From Paenibacillus_AQ nitricinens (GTDB lineage Bacteria > Bacillota > Bacilli > Paenibacillales > Paenibacillaceae): a stretch of 64,000 nucleotides of DNA. Every line of letters begins with the position of its first letter. The first letter of the stretch is position 1. The stretch covers positions 186,001-250,000 of the forward strand of contig NZ_CP183948.1 in assembly GCF_052056485.1 (NCBI RefSeq), in the 5' to 3' direction. This document shows positions 39,974-48,649 of the stretch, piece by piece. Both the position numbers and the translations under genes were made by a program. The notes beneath the pieces were generated by a model. It did not search any database. It saw only the letters and a list, made by a program, of their open reading frames with translations, and had not been told where the DNA came from.

Positions 39974-41326
39974 CTATTTGCCACTTGGCAGTAGTTTATT
40001 CAGTAAGATCGCTGCTAATGAAGCCGCTAGTATAGGTGAGCCCAATAAATATTGCACGAATGAAGGTAAGGAATGCAAGTAGTCGCCAGGAATGAGCACC
40101 AAAGCTAACGTGATAATCATCGGTATTGCGATAATGTACATTTCTTTCTCGCCAATCGTTACGTTCTTCATCACCTGCACACCATTAATTGCAATGATCC
40201 CGCAGACGATAGCGAAGACGCCGCCGATTACAGCGGATGGAATGGAAGAAATCAGAGCAGCTAATTTACCAGAACAACCGAAGAGGACAAACCATCCTCC
40301 AACAGCGAGGAAAACCCGGCGGGAGGCAACACCTGTGATGGAGATAATGCCCGCATTGGTAGAATAGCCTGTAACAGGTGTTGAACCGAGTGCAGAAGCA
40401 ATAAGACAGCCAATCCCCTCACCGATAACCCCTTTATTAATTTGTTCGTCTGTTAAAGGTTTATTGATTACGTTGCTGACAGCAAACCAGGTACCTGTTG
40501 TTTCCGCTAGCAGTACGAGATAAATAATAACCATGGTGATAATAGCCGAAAAGTTGAACGAGAATCCGAAATCTACAAAAGCGATACGCGGCATGCTAAA
40601 CCAGTTCGCTTTGCTAATCGCTGAGAAATCTAACACACCCATCAAGTTAGCAGAGATACATCCAACTACTAATGCCATCATGACGGAAATAATTCGGAAG
40701 ATCGATCCTTTATTACGGAACATAGAACCGAGAATCACGAATAAAAGGAGTGTGCCCGCTGAAATAAGGGCTAACAAAACGTTCTGATTGATTGAAGCGC
40801 CTGAAGCTCCATAGATATTGTCTCTTATAGCAACAGGTAATAAAGAAAGACCAACTATGAATATGATCGTACCACCTACAATGGGTGGGATAAAGTTCTT
40901 AACGATTTTATTAAAGATTCCGACATAGCCCAAAATAATAACTAGAATCGCACCGATTAAGCTGGCACCTAACACGGAACTCCAGCCCAGCTCGCCGCCG
41001 CCACTAGCGGCATAAATACTGACGATCGCACCAAGCGGAACATAGGAAGGACCTTGAGCGATAGGAAGCTTCATACAGAAATAAGTCTGCACAATCGTTG
41101 CAAGTCCAGCAGCAATAAAGGTAGATTGAATTAACGCGCTTGACTGATTCGGCTGTAAGCCGATTAACATTGCAATCAGGAACGGAACCACATAAACGTC
41201 CATGGCCAATACATGTTGAAAGCCTAAGATGATGGATTTACTGAATGAAACTTTTTCATCGGGTAGAACGGTTAATAGTTGTGACTTTAATGGTGCTTGA
41301 TCTTGTACGTTTGCTTGTGTTTCCAC
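39974..41326 (-). CDS. Purine/uracil permease, NCS2 family
   Basis: A 450-residue membrane protein with about 12-14 helices of the nucleobase:cation symporter-2 family. The marks are QGPSYVPLG after helix 3 and the TM10-region segment VTGYSTNAGIISITGVASR. The family imports xanthine, uric acid, guanine or uracil with protons. It lies 38 bases downstream of guanine deaminase on the same strand, so guanine or xanthine is the probable substrate. Start: GTG 41326, with AAGGTGGG upstream. Confidence 0.9.
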   Translation of the reverse strand: METQANVQDQAPLKSQLLTVLPDEKVSFSKSIILGFQHVLAMDVYVVPFLIAMLIGLQPNQSSALIQSTFIAAGLATIVQTYFCMKLPIAQGPSYVPLGAIVSIYAASGGGELGWSSVLGASLIGAILVIILGYVGIFNKIVKNFIPPIVGGTIIFIVGLSLLPVAIRDNIYGASGASINQNVLLALISAGTLLLFVILGSMFRNKGSIFRIISVMMALVVGCISANLMGVLDFSAISKANWFSMPRIAFVDFGFSFNFSAIITMVIIYLVLLAETTGTWFAVSNVINKPLTDEQINKGVIGEGIGCLIASALGSTPVTGYSTNAGIISITGVASRRVFLAVGGWFVLFGCSGKLAALISSIPSAVIGGVFAIVCGIIAINGVQVMKNVTIGEKEMYIIAIPMIITLALVLIPGDYLHSLPSFVQYLLGSPILAASLAAILLNKLLPSGK

Positions 41327-41364
41327 TCAGATGCCCACCTTAACTTTTCTAGTTTTTTCGGTCC

Positions 41365-42729
41365 TTAACGTGAATAAACCTTTTCACCCTGCACCCAGAC
41401 CTCGCGGATATTCTCAGGTCGAGCTAGATACATTATTTTTTGAAACACGTCGTATAAATCTTCATTCCCATCAAAGAGAGGCAGTCTAGCCGATGGTACT
41501 TTTGTATCGATGATTTGAACATCCCACGTATAGCCTTCTAATATCCGGCCGATAGGTAAACTTAAGCTTTCTCCGCCACCAGCAGTAGCAAGATAGAAGG
41601 ATTCATCAATCATAATTCGTGATCCTAGTAATCCACGCTCTTGTGCAGGAAGGGAGGGATTAACGCCATCCTCAAGCATTCTTGAAGACATTACAGCTTG
41701 TCTTATGTTATCGAATAGACTAGGTGAGAAACCTCCGGAAATATCAGACCCCAAACCAATCTCCACACCCTTGGAATGGAAATGTGCGATCGGAATCACA
41801 CTATTGGCAAAATAAGCGTTCGAGATCGGACAATGTGCAATAGCCGTTCCTGTCTCCGCAAATAAATCCACATCATCCTCATCCAAAAAATTGCAATGTG
41901 CCATGACTGATTTATCACTGAGCAGACCGAAATCATGCAAGGCAAAAGCATCGTTTTTCTGGAATCGTTCTTTTACATAACCGTGCGCCCAATCACTTTC
42001 ACTACAGTGCGATTGAATATAAGTATCGTATTTAGCGGCTAATTCACCTAAACCTTGCAATGCCTTATCTGTACAGCTTGGAATGAACCTAGGTGTCACT
42101 ACAGGGTAAACGCCTTGCTTAGTCGATTTGGCTAGTTCTTTTACAGCTAAAATAAATTCTTCCGTATCTTTTAGTGCCGTTTGGGTGTCAGCATCGCGAT
42201 AGCTTTCTGGATTTCCTTGTGGATCATCCATTACCACTTTTCCAACGAGTCCGCGTTGCCCTTTATCCGCACAGATTTGGGCTAACAGTAAACTGGCTTC
42301 TTTATGCACCGTTGCAAAATAAAGAGCTGTAGTCGTTCCGTTCGCTAGTAAAGTGTCAACCACATCATCGTAGACCTTTTTTGCAAAATCCAGGTCCGAA
42401 AATTTAGATTCCAATGGGAAGGTGTAAGTATTTAACCAGTCATAGAGTGGAATATCTAATGCCGTTCCAGATTGAGCCCATTGGGGCGCGTGAACATGCA
42501 AGTCGATAAAGCCGGGCAAGAAAAACTGACCGTCCCCTAATCGATGGAAGTTGCCTTGGTCTTGGTAAGTATCTAGTAATGGTTGATAGTCCGGCGCTTC
42601 TGGAGAAACGATCCTTTCTATCATTCCATCTCTATTTATACAGAAGAGGTGATCTTTTAAAATTTGAATTTCCTTAGGTGATTTACTTGAAAATGAAGTC
42701 CCTAGGAATATTTGCATATATTTATTCAT
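41365..42729 (-). CDS. guaD: Guanine deaminase
   Basis: Zinc amidohydrolase that converts guanine to xanthine and ammonia in purine salvage or use as nitrogen source. The 454-residue protein has the metal-binding PGFIDLHVHAPQW, the family-specific LYDWLNTYTFPLE, HCSESDWAHGY, MAHCNFLDEDDVDL and the last metal ligand in GLGSDISGG. It is of the long ATZ/TRZ type (as in E. coli and mammals), not the short cytidine-deaminase-like type of Bacillus subtilis. It forms an operon with the downstream purine permease. An inverted repeat brackets its promoter. Confidence 0.94.
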   Translation of the reverse strand: MNKYMQIFLGTSFSSKSPKEIQILKDHLFCINRDGMIERIVSPEAPDYQPLLDTYQDQGNFHRLGDGQFFLPGFIDLHVHAPQWAQSGTALDIPLYDWLNTYTFPLESKFSDLDFAKKVYDDVVDTLLANGTTTALYFATVHKEASLLLAQICADKGQRGLVGKVVMDDPQGNPESYRDADTQTALKDTEEFILAVKELAKSTKQGVYPVVTPRFIPSCTDKALQGLGELAAKYDTYIQSHCSESDWAHGYVKERFQKNDAFALHDFGLLSDKSVMAHCNFLDEDDVDLFAETGTAIAHCPISNAYFANSVIPIAHFHSKGVEIGLGSDISGGFSPSLFDNIRQAVMSSRMLEDGVNPSLPAQERGLLGSRIMIDESFYLATAGGGESLSLPIGRILEGYTWDVQIIDTKVPSARLPLFDGNEDLYDVFQKIMYLARPENIREVWVQGEKVYSR

Positions 42730-42745
42730 ATTATCCGCCTTAATG

Positions 42746-42812
42746 TTCGTCTTTTGGTGTATGTTTGTTATTATAATCCGTAAAAACTGATAAGTCTACA
42801 CCAAAAGTCGAA
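42746..42812. promoter_or_regulatory. guaD: guaD promoter bracketed by inverted repeats
   Basis: Two arms of 16 bases, 42746-42761 and 42797-42812, match at 15 positions in inverted orientation (TTCGWCTTTTGGTGTA) and are 35 bases apart. On the minus strand, between them, lie TAGACT, 17 bases and TATAAT. Each arm includes CGAAC, the core of the Bacillus PurR box. The rest of this 300-base gap holds only the next gene's promoter. Confidence 0.6.
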
Positions 42813-42965
42813 CGAAAACGAATGTTAGTTACTGATTTATGCTCTAACTAGATCGAAATGTATGAATTTACATACGCTCTTCGGCAATCTCCTTCGGAGA
42901 TACTTTGAAGATAATGTCCTTTTCGGCTATTAGCATTACGTAAAATGTATGCGGTTACTTACTTA

Positions 42966-43004
42966 TGCTATAATACATATAGATAAATTAGGTTAAGCGC
43001 TTAA
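42966..43004 (+). promoter_or_regulatory. Extended -10 promoter and palindrome before the 62-residue gene
   Basis: TGCTATAAT (42966-42974) is an extended -10 element; 18 bases further is the perfect palindrome TTAAGCGCTTAA (42993-43004), in the transcribed leader. The palindrome shares AAGCGCTT with some cre sites, but matches the consensus poorly. Confidence 0.4.
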
Positions 43005-43031
43005 GAAAAATGGGTTAGGAGTGTTACTGAA

Positions 43032-43220
43032 ATGAGAAGATATAACTTTTGGCGTCCGATCATGCTAATTATTGTCGCGTTGCTTACGAGAAGCCTGGTG
43101 ACTAACGTATGTATTTTGTTTGGTATGCAGACTGAAGTAGCGAGTAGTATAGGTACACTGGGCATGGTCGTCGCCGGTTTAGTGATGTATAATCGCATGA
43201 ATATTCGCCGTCGAAAATAA
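43032..43220 (+). CDS. 62-residue membrane protein, unknown function
   Basis: A short protein with two predicted membrane helices (about 9-29 and 36-53) and basic ends (MRRYNFWR and NRMNIRRRK). An AGGAGTG site is eight bases before the ATG, and an extended -10 promoter is upstream. No family is recognised. It is a single-gene unit. Confidence 0.75.
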   Translation: MRRYNFWRPIMLIIVALLTRSLVTNVCILFGMQTEVASSIGTLGMVVAGLVMYNRMNIRRRK

Positions 43221-43235
43221 CGAATGAATTTCTGG

Positions 43236-43325
43236 AATCCGATCGATTTGGTTAAGATATGAAATTAGCGCAGGAGCATTTGTTGACCCGTTATACATAA
43301 AAATGAATCGATCGGGATTTGTTTT
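43236..43325 (+). other. Long-range inverted repeat, possible terminator or structured RNA
   Basis: AATCCGATCGATT (43236-43248) pairs with AATCGATCGGGATT (43306-43319), with one bulge and a 57-base loop, followed by TGTTTTT. The loop is large for a terminator. Confidence 0.4.
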
Positions 43326-43355
43326 TAGGACATAGCCAGTATCATAGAAAATAAT

Positions 43356-43385
43356 GAAAAAGACACCCTTTAGGGTGTCTTTTTT
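43356..43385. terminator. Terminator, AAAGACACC family
   Basis: AAAAGACACCC, loop TTTA, GGGTGTCTTTT and further T; the longest stem in this family here. Confidence 0.93.
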
Positions 43386-43489
43386 GGGTTGTCCAAGTGA
43401 CTATACAAAACAGTTATAGTCATTCTTTCATCTTTACCGCTGTAAATATTTGTGAGTAAATAGGTGGGTAAAGAAAGGGGAGAAAAAGA

Positions 43490-45685
43490 ATGCCATTTGT
43501 TGATAAACTTCCCAAGTCTATAGAAATGCAGCTTACGGAACAGCCGTTATTCCACTTTGGAACTGATTTAATGAATGATGGACAATTCGGCGAGCAATGG
43601 CTTGTATTGACAGAGAAGGAAGTGTCCGTTTGGGGAACAGACGGGGAAATGGTTTCGAAGTTTTTTGTTTCGAGTATAGCCGATGCTCGAGTAGTAGGTG
43701 GGATAGGCGGCGGTTCGTTACTTGTTGATACTAAAGAGGGTCCAATCATCCTTATACGTTATACCGCATCGCTTACCTCTATATTTGGATATGCGTCTAA
43801 ATTAATTGCTGCTGTAGCTAAAGGGGAGGAGCGGCCAACGGCTTCTGAAAAAGAATTTCCAAGACATTGTCCGAAATGCCGCAATCCGCTGCCAGACGAT
43901 TCTCAGACCTGTCCGGTGTGTAAAAGTAACGGTAAGGTTCTCTTTCGGATGTTAGGTTACGCGAAGCCGTATAAAATCCAAATGATCGCAGCAGCAATTA
44001 TGCTGATTTTCACTACATTGATAGAGCTTGTTCCACCTTTTTTGACGAAAATGATTGTAGATAACGTGCTAACAAAAAAGGACATGGGTTCAACGTTACT
44101 ATGGATTGTAATTGGGCTTGCTGCCACCTCTCTGATGGTTACTCTAATGCAGACTGTGCGTGGACTTATCGGGGTATGGATTGGCTCGAAAATTATGGGT
44201 GATCTGCGTCATGATGTGTATCATTCCTTGATGAAATTGTCGCTATCTTTCTTCGATCGAAGACAGTCTTCGCAATTCATTGGACGGGTAAATAATGACT
44301 CTGAGGCGATGCGGCAATTCATGACAGATGGCGTAATATGGGTCTCGGGTGAATCATTAAGGGTGATCGCAATCTTCGCGATTATGTTTAGTATGGATTG
44401 GAAGCTAACGCTGCTAGCCATGCTGCCTATGCCGCTTATGGTCGTTCTATCGACTGTGTTATGGCCGATGATTGGCAGACGGTGGTACCAGCAGTGGAGA
44501 TCTATTTTTAGACTAAACGCTTTGGTGGGCGATTCTTTGCAGGGAATTCGTGTGGTTAAAGCATTTGGTCAGGAAACTACGGAAATGTCCCGTTATACTG
44601 TCGCTAATAAGGAATTGGTGCGGCACAATATCCGGATTGAAGGCTTGTGGCAGGGAATGTTTCCCGCTTTTGCGTTAGTTGCTGGCGTTGGTACGCTTTT
44701 AATTTGGTATTATGGCGGCAGAACGGTGCTTGACGGACAATTATCTATTGGTACGCTAATCGCTTTGGTTACTTACCTGGGGATGCTCCTCGGACCTTTG
44801 CAGTGGGTAAGTCAAATGATCAATTGGGCCAGCCATGCGATTTCAGCAGCAGATCGGGTCTTTGAAATTATGGATACACCATCGGATGTGCCTGATACGA
44901 CGAACCCAGCTGATATTGGTCGTGTTAATGGTGAGGTAGAGTTTAAACAGGTCACTTATGGATACGAAAAGCATCACCCTGTGCTCAAGAACGTGGATTT
45001 AAAAGTAGGCGCAGGAGAGATGATTGGTCTGGTCGGACATTCAGGTGCTGGGAAGTCGACCTTCATCAATATGATTTGCCGATTCTATGACACAGATGAG
45101 GGCACCATCACCATCGACGGAGTGGATATCCGAAATATTAGCCAGTCTGACCTCCGGAGTCAGATCGGTGTAGTGCTGCAGGAGACATTCCTGTTCGACG
45201 GCACGATTGCTGAGAATATCGCTTATTCTAAACCGGATGCTACAGAGCTAGAAATTATGCGTGCTGCTAAAATTGCCAATGCACATGACTTCATCGTTCA
45301 GCTACCTGATGGCTATGACACAAGGGTAGGAGAACGTGGGCATAAGTTATCCGGAGGGGAGAAGCAGCGAGTGTCTATTGCCCGAGCAATAATTCACGAT
45401 CCGCGGATTCTAATTCTGGACGAAGCAACGGCTTCTGTGGATACAGTGACTGAGCGGCAAATCCAAGAAGCCATCTCGCGTCTGGTCAAAGGTAGAACGA
45501 CATTCGCCATTGCTCATCGATTGTCCACTTTAAGAAATGCCAATCGGCTCGTCGTGCTGGAACGCGGTAAGATTATTGAGGTGGGTACGCATGAAGAATT
45601 GCTAGCAGTAGAAGGGGCTTACTTCAAACTGGTCGAGGCACAGAAAGAAATGTCCCAGATCAAGGGGGTAGAAGTGCATGAGTGA
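43490..45685 (+). CDS. ABC exporter (fused permease and ATPase) with N-terminal extra domain and zinc ribbon
   Basis: A 731-residue half-transporter. An N-terminal cytosolic domain (about 1-120) of unknown role is followed by a zinc ribbon with Cys127, Cys130, Cys141 and Cys144. The type-IV exporter membrane domain spans about 160-460, and the ATPase about 485-720, with GHSGAGKST (Walker A), LSGGEKQR (signature) and RILILDEA (Walker B). The next gene overlaps by eight bases and encodes a DUF1854 protein. This ABC plus DUF1854 pair is elsewhere annotated as linked to cyanophycin metabolism, but no cyanophycin gene is in the window. The substrate is unknown. Confidence 0.92.
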   Translation: MPFVDKLPKSIEMQLTEQPLFHFGTDLMNDGQFGEQWLVLTEKEVSVWGTDGEMVSKFFVSSIADARVVGGIGGGSLLVDTKEGPIILIRYTASLTSIFGYASKLIAAVAKGEERPTASEKEFPRHCPKCRNPLPDDSQTCPVCKSNGKVLFRMLGYAKPYKIQMIAAAIMLIFTTLIELVPPFLTKMIVDNVLTKKDMGSTLLWIVIGLAATSLMVTLMQTVRGLIGVWIGSKIMGDLRHDVYHSLMKLSLSFFDRRQSSQFIGRVNNDSEAMRQFMTDGVIWVSGESLRVIAIFAIMFSMDWKLTLLAMLPMPLMVVLSTVLWPMIGRRWYQQWRSIFRLNALVGDSLQGIRVVKAFGQETTEMSRYTVANKELVRHNIRIEGLWQGMFPAFALVAGVGTLLIWYYGGRTVLDGQLSIGTLIALVTYLGMLLGPLQWVSQMINWASHAISAADRVFEIMDTPSDVPDTTNPADIGRVNGEVEFKQVTYGYEKHHPVLKNVDLKVGAGEMIGLVGHSGAGKSTFINMICRFYDTDEGTITIDGVDIRNISQSDLRSQIGVVLQETFLFDGTIAENIAYSKPDATELEIMRAAKIANAHDFIVQLPDGYDTRVGERGHKLSGGEKQRVSIARAIIHDPRILILDEATASVDTVTERQIQEAISRLVKGRTTFAIAHRLSTLRNANRLVVLERGKIIEVGTHEELLAVEGAYFKLVEAQKEMSQIKGVEVHE

Positions 45686-46217
45686 TCCAATCAGTGTCAG
45701 TGATGAATTGAAAGCTCAAGATAAAGATCCCTATGAAATTAACATTTTAGAACCGGGTCTGATTTCCTTTAACCGTAGTCAAGGTGGGGTATTTCAAGGG
45801 GTAGTAGAAGGTAAGGTTTATGAAGAGCTAATCCTTTTTCGTATATTTCCTTTTCAATACAACACCCAGTATATTTCTGTGAGGAATTCTAAGAGTGAGG
45901 AGATTGGTGTCATTCGTGACATTGATCAGCTGGATGAGGAAAGTCGGGGGGGAGTGGACAAAGAATTGCAGCTGCGCTACTTTCTTCCCGTTGTGACCCG
46001 AATTGATTCCATCAAACAGAAGGCAGATATGTGGATTTGGGAGCTGCAAACGAATCTGGGGCAGACTCGTATCGTTATGCGTAACCTGCATGAGCATATG
46101 CAATACCCGAGTCTTAACCGCATCATTCTGACTGACGTCAATGGAAAAAGATGCGAAATTCGTGATTATTCCACTTTGGATATTCAGAGTCGGAATAAGC
46201 TGAAAGACGTTTTATAG
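45678..46217 (+). CDS. DUF1854-family protein, partner of the ABC exporter
   Basis: A 179-residue soluble protein. The family core is visible: IGVIRDIDQLDEESRGGVDKELQLRYFLPVVTRI, WIWELQTNLGQTRIVMRNLHEHM and ILTDVNGKRCEIRDYSTLD. Its ATG lies within the last codons of the ABC gene (eight-base overlap), so the two are translationally coupled and probably form one complex. It has no known activity. It has no membrane helix or signal peptide. Confidence 0.9.
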   Translation: MSDPISVSDELKAQDKDPYEINILEPGLISFNRSQGGVFQGVVEGKVYEELILFRIFPFQYNTQYISVRNSKSEEIGVIRDIDQLDEESRGGVDKELQLRYFLPVVTRIDSIKQKADMWIWELQTNLGQTRIVMRNLHEHMQYPSLNRIILTDVNGKRCEIRDYSTLDIQSRNKLKDVL

Positions 46218-46228
46218 TGGCAGAAGCA

Positions 46229-46266
46229 AAGTGCTTGGTAGTTTATACTACTGAGCACTTTTTTTT
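46229..46266 (+). terminator. Terminator after the DUF1854 gene
   Basis: AAGTGCT...AGCACTT outer and GTAGT/ACTAC inner stem, followed by a run of eight T. Confidence 0.9.
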
Positions 46267-46359
46267 GATCTGTGTAAACATGCGCGGTTATCCCTCCATT
46301 TATGATGAGGAGACGCATTAGATTGGAGCAAATTTGTCACTAAACTTCCAGCATATGTG

Positions 46360-46371
46360 GTAATATATTAC
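46360..46371. promoter_or_regulatory. AT-rich palindrome before the GPH transporter gene
   Basis: GTAATATATTAC, a perfect 12-bp palindrome 32 bases upstream of the GTG start, overlapping the likely -10 region. Confidence 0.35.
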
Positions 46372-46403
46372 AACTAGATAATTTACTATATGGAGGTATG
46401 TGA

Positions 46404-47726
46404 GTGAAGCATAAATGGATGAACTCGCCGTACACCTTTGCTTATGGAATGTTTGCGATGATGGTTCCCAGTCAGGCTTTTAGTTCTTTTTACAGTTATT
46501 TTTATGTGGAGAAATTGGGCTTGGGCATTGGACTTGCTACACTGGCCAGAACAATCTTTCTGATCTGGGATGCGGTGAATAATCCGTTGTTTGGATATTG
46601 GTCAGACCGGACAAATACCCGCTATGGTCGGCGTAGACCCTGGGTGTTCGGATCGATCCCTTTGTTTATGCTGGCGTTTGTGCTGGTGTTCTCTCCCCCC
46701 GGCGGTTTATCTGAGAATGGACTCTTCACTTGGTTTCTAGTGACGCTTATTTTCTATGAGGCTGTGGCTACGGTCTTGTGGGTGAACTATGGCGCGCTGC
46801 TTCCGGAGCTCTTCCGTGGAGATCGTATTCGGGCAAAAGCCTCGGCGATTCAGCAAGGGTATCAAGTGGTCGCTCTGTTAATCGGTACGGCTCTAACGCC
46901 AATCCTTTTCGCAGCGATTAACTTCTCTAATATGGCTATTGTGTATGCCTGTGTCTTCGGCGTGTTTATGTTCTTATGCATGATGAACGTTCAAGAGAAG
47001 AAAGAGACTACTAAGACCGAACCATTGAAGCTCATTCCGGCGTTTCGGGAGACGATTCGGAATAAGAAGTTCTGGGTGTTTAATATTTCGAACTCTTTTG
47101 CCCAAACGGTGAATGGACTTGTAAGCTCGATGATTCCCTTTTATGCAAAATATGTTCTACATATTTCAGAAACACAGGTGTCTATTATGCTCGCAGCTGT
47201 CTTTGTCTCGGTTATTCCATTAGTGTTCGTGTGGTATTGGATTATTCGTAAGATGGACGGGGTCAAGGCATGGCGGCTATCGCTTATCCTATATGCTTTA
47301 TCTGTCATTCCGCTATGGTTCGGTTATGATCTTGTAAGTGGTGTAGCCGCTGGTATTGTTGTCGGTTTCGGACTAGCAGGATTTCTAGTAACCCCGGCAA
47401 TCGTAGGTGGCAAAATTATTGATGAGGATGCGGAGAAGACAGGTCTGAGAAGAGAAGGCATCTATACCGCGGTAAGCGGATTTATCACTCGTTCGAGCGG
47501 ATTAATCTCGGCGCTGGCTTTTTTCATTGTAGGGATGATCTTTGGTTACAAGGGTGGCGATGATCCAGGGTCTGATCCAGAAGCAACGTTCCGGTATTTA
47601 ATAAGCGTGGTGCCGTTATGTCTGCTAGCCATATCTGTTGTCATATCTTTTACGATTAAATTCACATTTACGGGGCAATTGAGAGGTGATGCTGACTATG
47701 AGCAAAAGATTAATCATCAATTGTGA
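46404..47726 (+). CDS. MFS transporter of the GPH (glycoside-pentoside-hexuronide) family
   Basis: A 440-residue protein with about 12 membrane helices. The GPH signature is in the first third: LIWDAVNNPLFGYWSDRTNTRYGRRRPW, and a second one is FGLAGFLVTPAIVGGKIIDEDAEKTGLRREG. The family imports glycosides or other sugars with cations. It starts at GTG 46404 with GGAGG upstream. Its 3' end overlaps the YdjC-type deacetylase gene, which suggests uptake of an acetylated (amino)sugar oligomer and its deacetylation inside the cell. Confidence 0.9.
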   Translation: MKHKWMNSPYTFAYGMFAMMVPSQAFSSFYSYFYVEKLGLGIGLATLARTIFLIWDAVNNPLFGYWSDRTNTRYGRRRPWVFGSIPLFMLAFVLVFSPPGGLSENGLFTWFLVTLIFYEAVATVLWVNYGALLPELFRGDRIRAKASAIQQGYQVVALLIGTALTPILFAAINFSNMAIVYACVFGVFMFLCMMNVQEKKETTKTEPLKLIPAFRETIRNKKFWVFNISNSFAQTVNGLVSSMIPFYAKYVLHISETQVSIMLAAVFVSVIPLVFVWYWIIRKMDGVKAWRLSLILYALSVIPLWFGYDLVSGVAAGIVVGFGLAGFLVTPAIVGGKIIDEDAEKTGLRREGIYTAVSGFITRSSGLISALAFFIVGMIFGYKGGDDPGSDPEATFRYLISVVPLCLLAISVVISFTIKFTFTGQLRGDADYEQKINHQL

Positions 47727-48612
47727 TGATTTTGGGCAAAGCCCTGCCATGAATCAGGCGATTATGCATCTGTTAGAAGAAGGAAAAGTATCTTCAGCGA
47801 CGATAATGGCGGTGGCCCCTGGATTCGAGGAGGCAGCTAGATGGTGTAGCCGTAGGCAACAACGAAATGTGGGCCTTCATTTGACAATGACTAGTGAGTT
47901 TGAGGCTTTACGCTGGAGCAGCCTGACGGGGGACTCTTCACTACATGACGATGGCGGGCATCAATATAAGACGGTAAAAGAGTTTGAACAGGGGGCGCAG
48001 ACAAAAGCTGTGCTAAAGGAGATTGTTGCGCAGTATGAGAGAGTGAAACAATCCGGCATCGTGATTAGTCATGTAGACAACCATATGGGAAGTTTATATG
48101 GCATGGAAACGGGACGCAGCTTGCTTCCGCAGACGTTGTGGAGAATTTCGCGCTGGGGATTGCCATCACGGTTCTTTCGATACATCCATCCTGAGGATCC
48201 CCTGTTAGGATCGCTGAAAAATATTGAACGTCCTGTTGCACTTGGATCCGGGCTGGCCGATACACTTGGAGTTCCGATTCCTGATTACTTGTTGTCGCAT
48301 CCCTTTGGTGTAGATGAGGGTGAGACGTACGATCGTTTCAAAAAATCTATTATTGATAAGCTATATTCGCTACCTGATGGTGTTAGTGAAACCTATATTC
48401 ATCCCGGAATCGACGATCCATGGATGCTTGCAAATATACCACATTGGGAGAAGCGAGTCTGGGAATACCGTCTACCCTTTGATGATGATTTTACCTATGC
48501 GATTCGTGATGCTAGTGTTGAATTGACGGACTATCGCTACGTACAGGAGCATCTAAAGCGCTCACGGGTAAGATCTGCGGGGATACTTTTGAAGAAACTG
48601 ATAACTTCATGA
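47698..48612 (+). CDS. ChbG/YdjC-family carbohydrate deacetylase
   Basis: A 304-residue protein of the YdjC/ChbG family, which removes an acetyl group from N-acetylated sugars such as diacetylchitobiose. The metal site is visible: INCDDFGQS near the N-terminus with the DD motif, HLTMTSE, the His-containing SHVDNHMGSLYG and ETYIHPGIDD. ATG 47698 is chosen because GAGGTGA lies upstream; it overlaps the transporter gene by 29 bases. There is no signal peptide, so it acts in the cytosol after uptake. Confidence 0.92.
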   Translation: MSKRLIINCDDFGQSPAMNQAIMHLLEEGKVSSATIMAVAPGFEEAARWCSRRQQRNVGLHLTMTSEFEALRWSSLTGDSSLHDDGGHQYKTVKEFEQGAQTKAVLKEIVAQYERVKQSGIVISHVDNHMGSLYGMETGRSLLPQTLWRISRWGLPSRFFRYIHPEDPLLGSLKNIERPVALGSGLADTLGVPIPDYLLSHPFGVDEGETYDRFKKSIIDKLYSLPDGVSETYIHPGIDDPWMLANIPHWEKRVWEYRLPFDDDFTYAIRDASVELTDYRYVQEHLKRSRVRSAGILLKKLITS

Positions 48613-48621
48613 GGAAAAATA

Positions 48622-48648
48622 AAAAGACACCTTGCGGGGTGTCTTTTG
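48622..48648. terminator. Terminator, AAAGACACC family
   Basis: AAAAGACACC, loop TTGCGG, GGTGTCTTTT; it lies between convergent genes and works on both strands. Confidence 0.9.
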
Positions 48649-48649
48649 A

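Noticed and set aside
42730..43031. Purine riboswitch before guaD
   Set aside because: The purine aptamer core (conserved TATA-flanked P1 and the two kissing loops) could not be found; the structure seen is an inverted repeat that brackets the promoter, more like protein sites.
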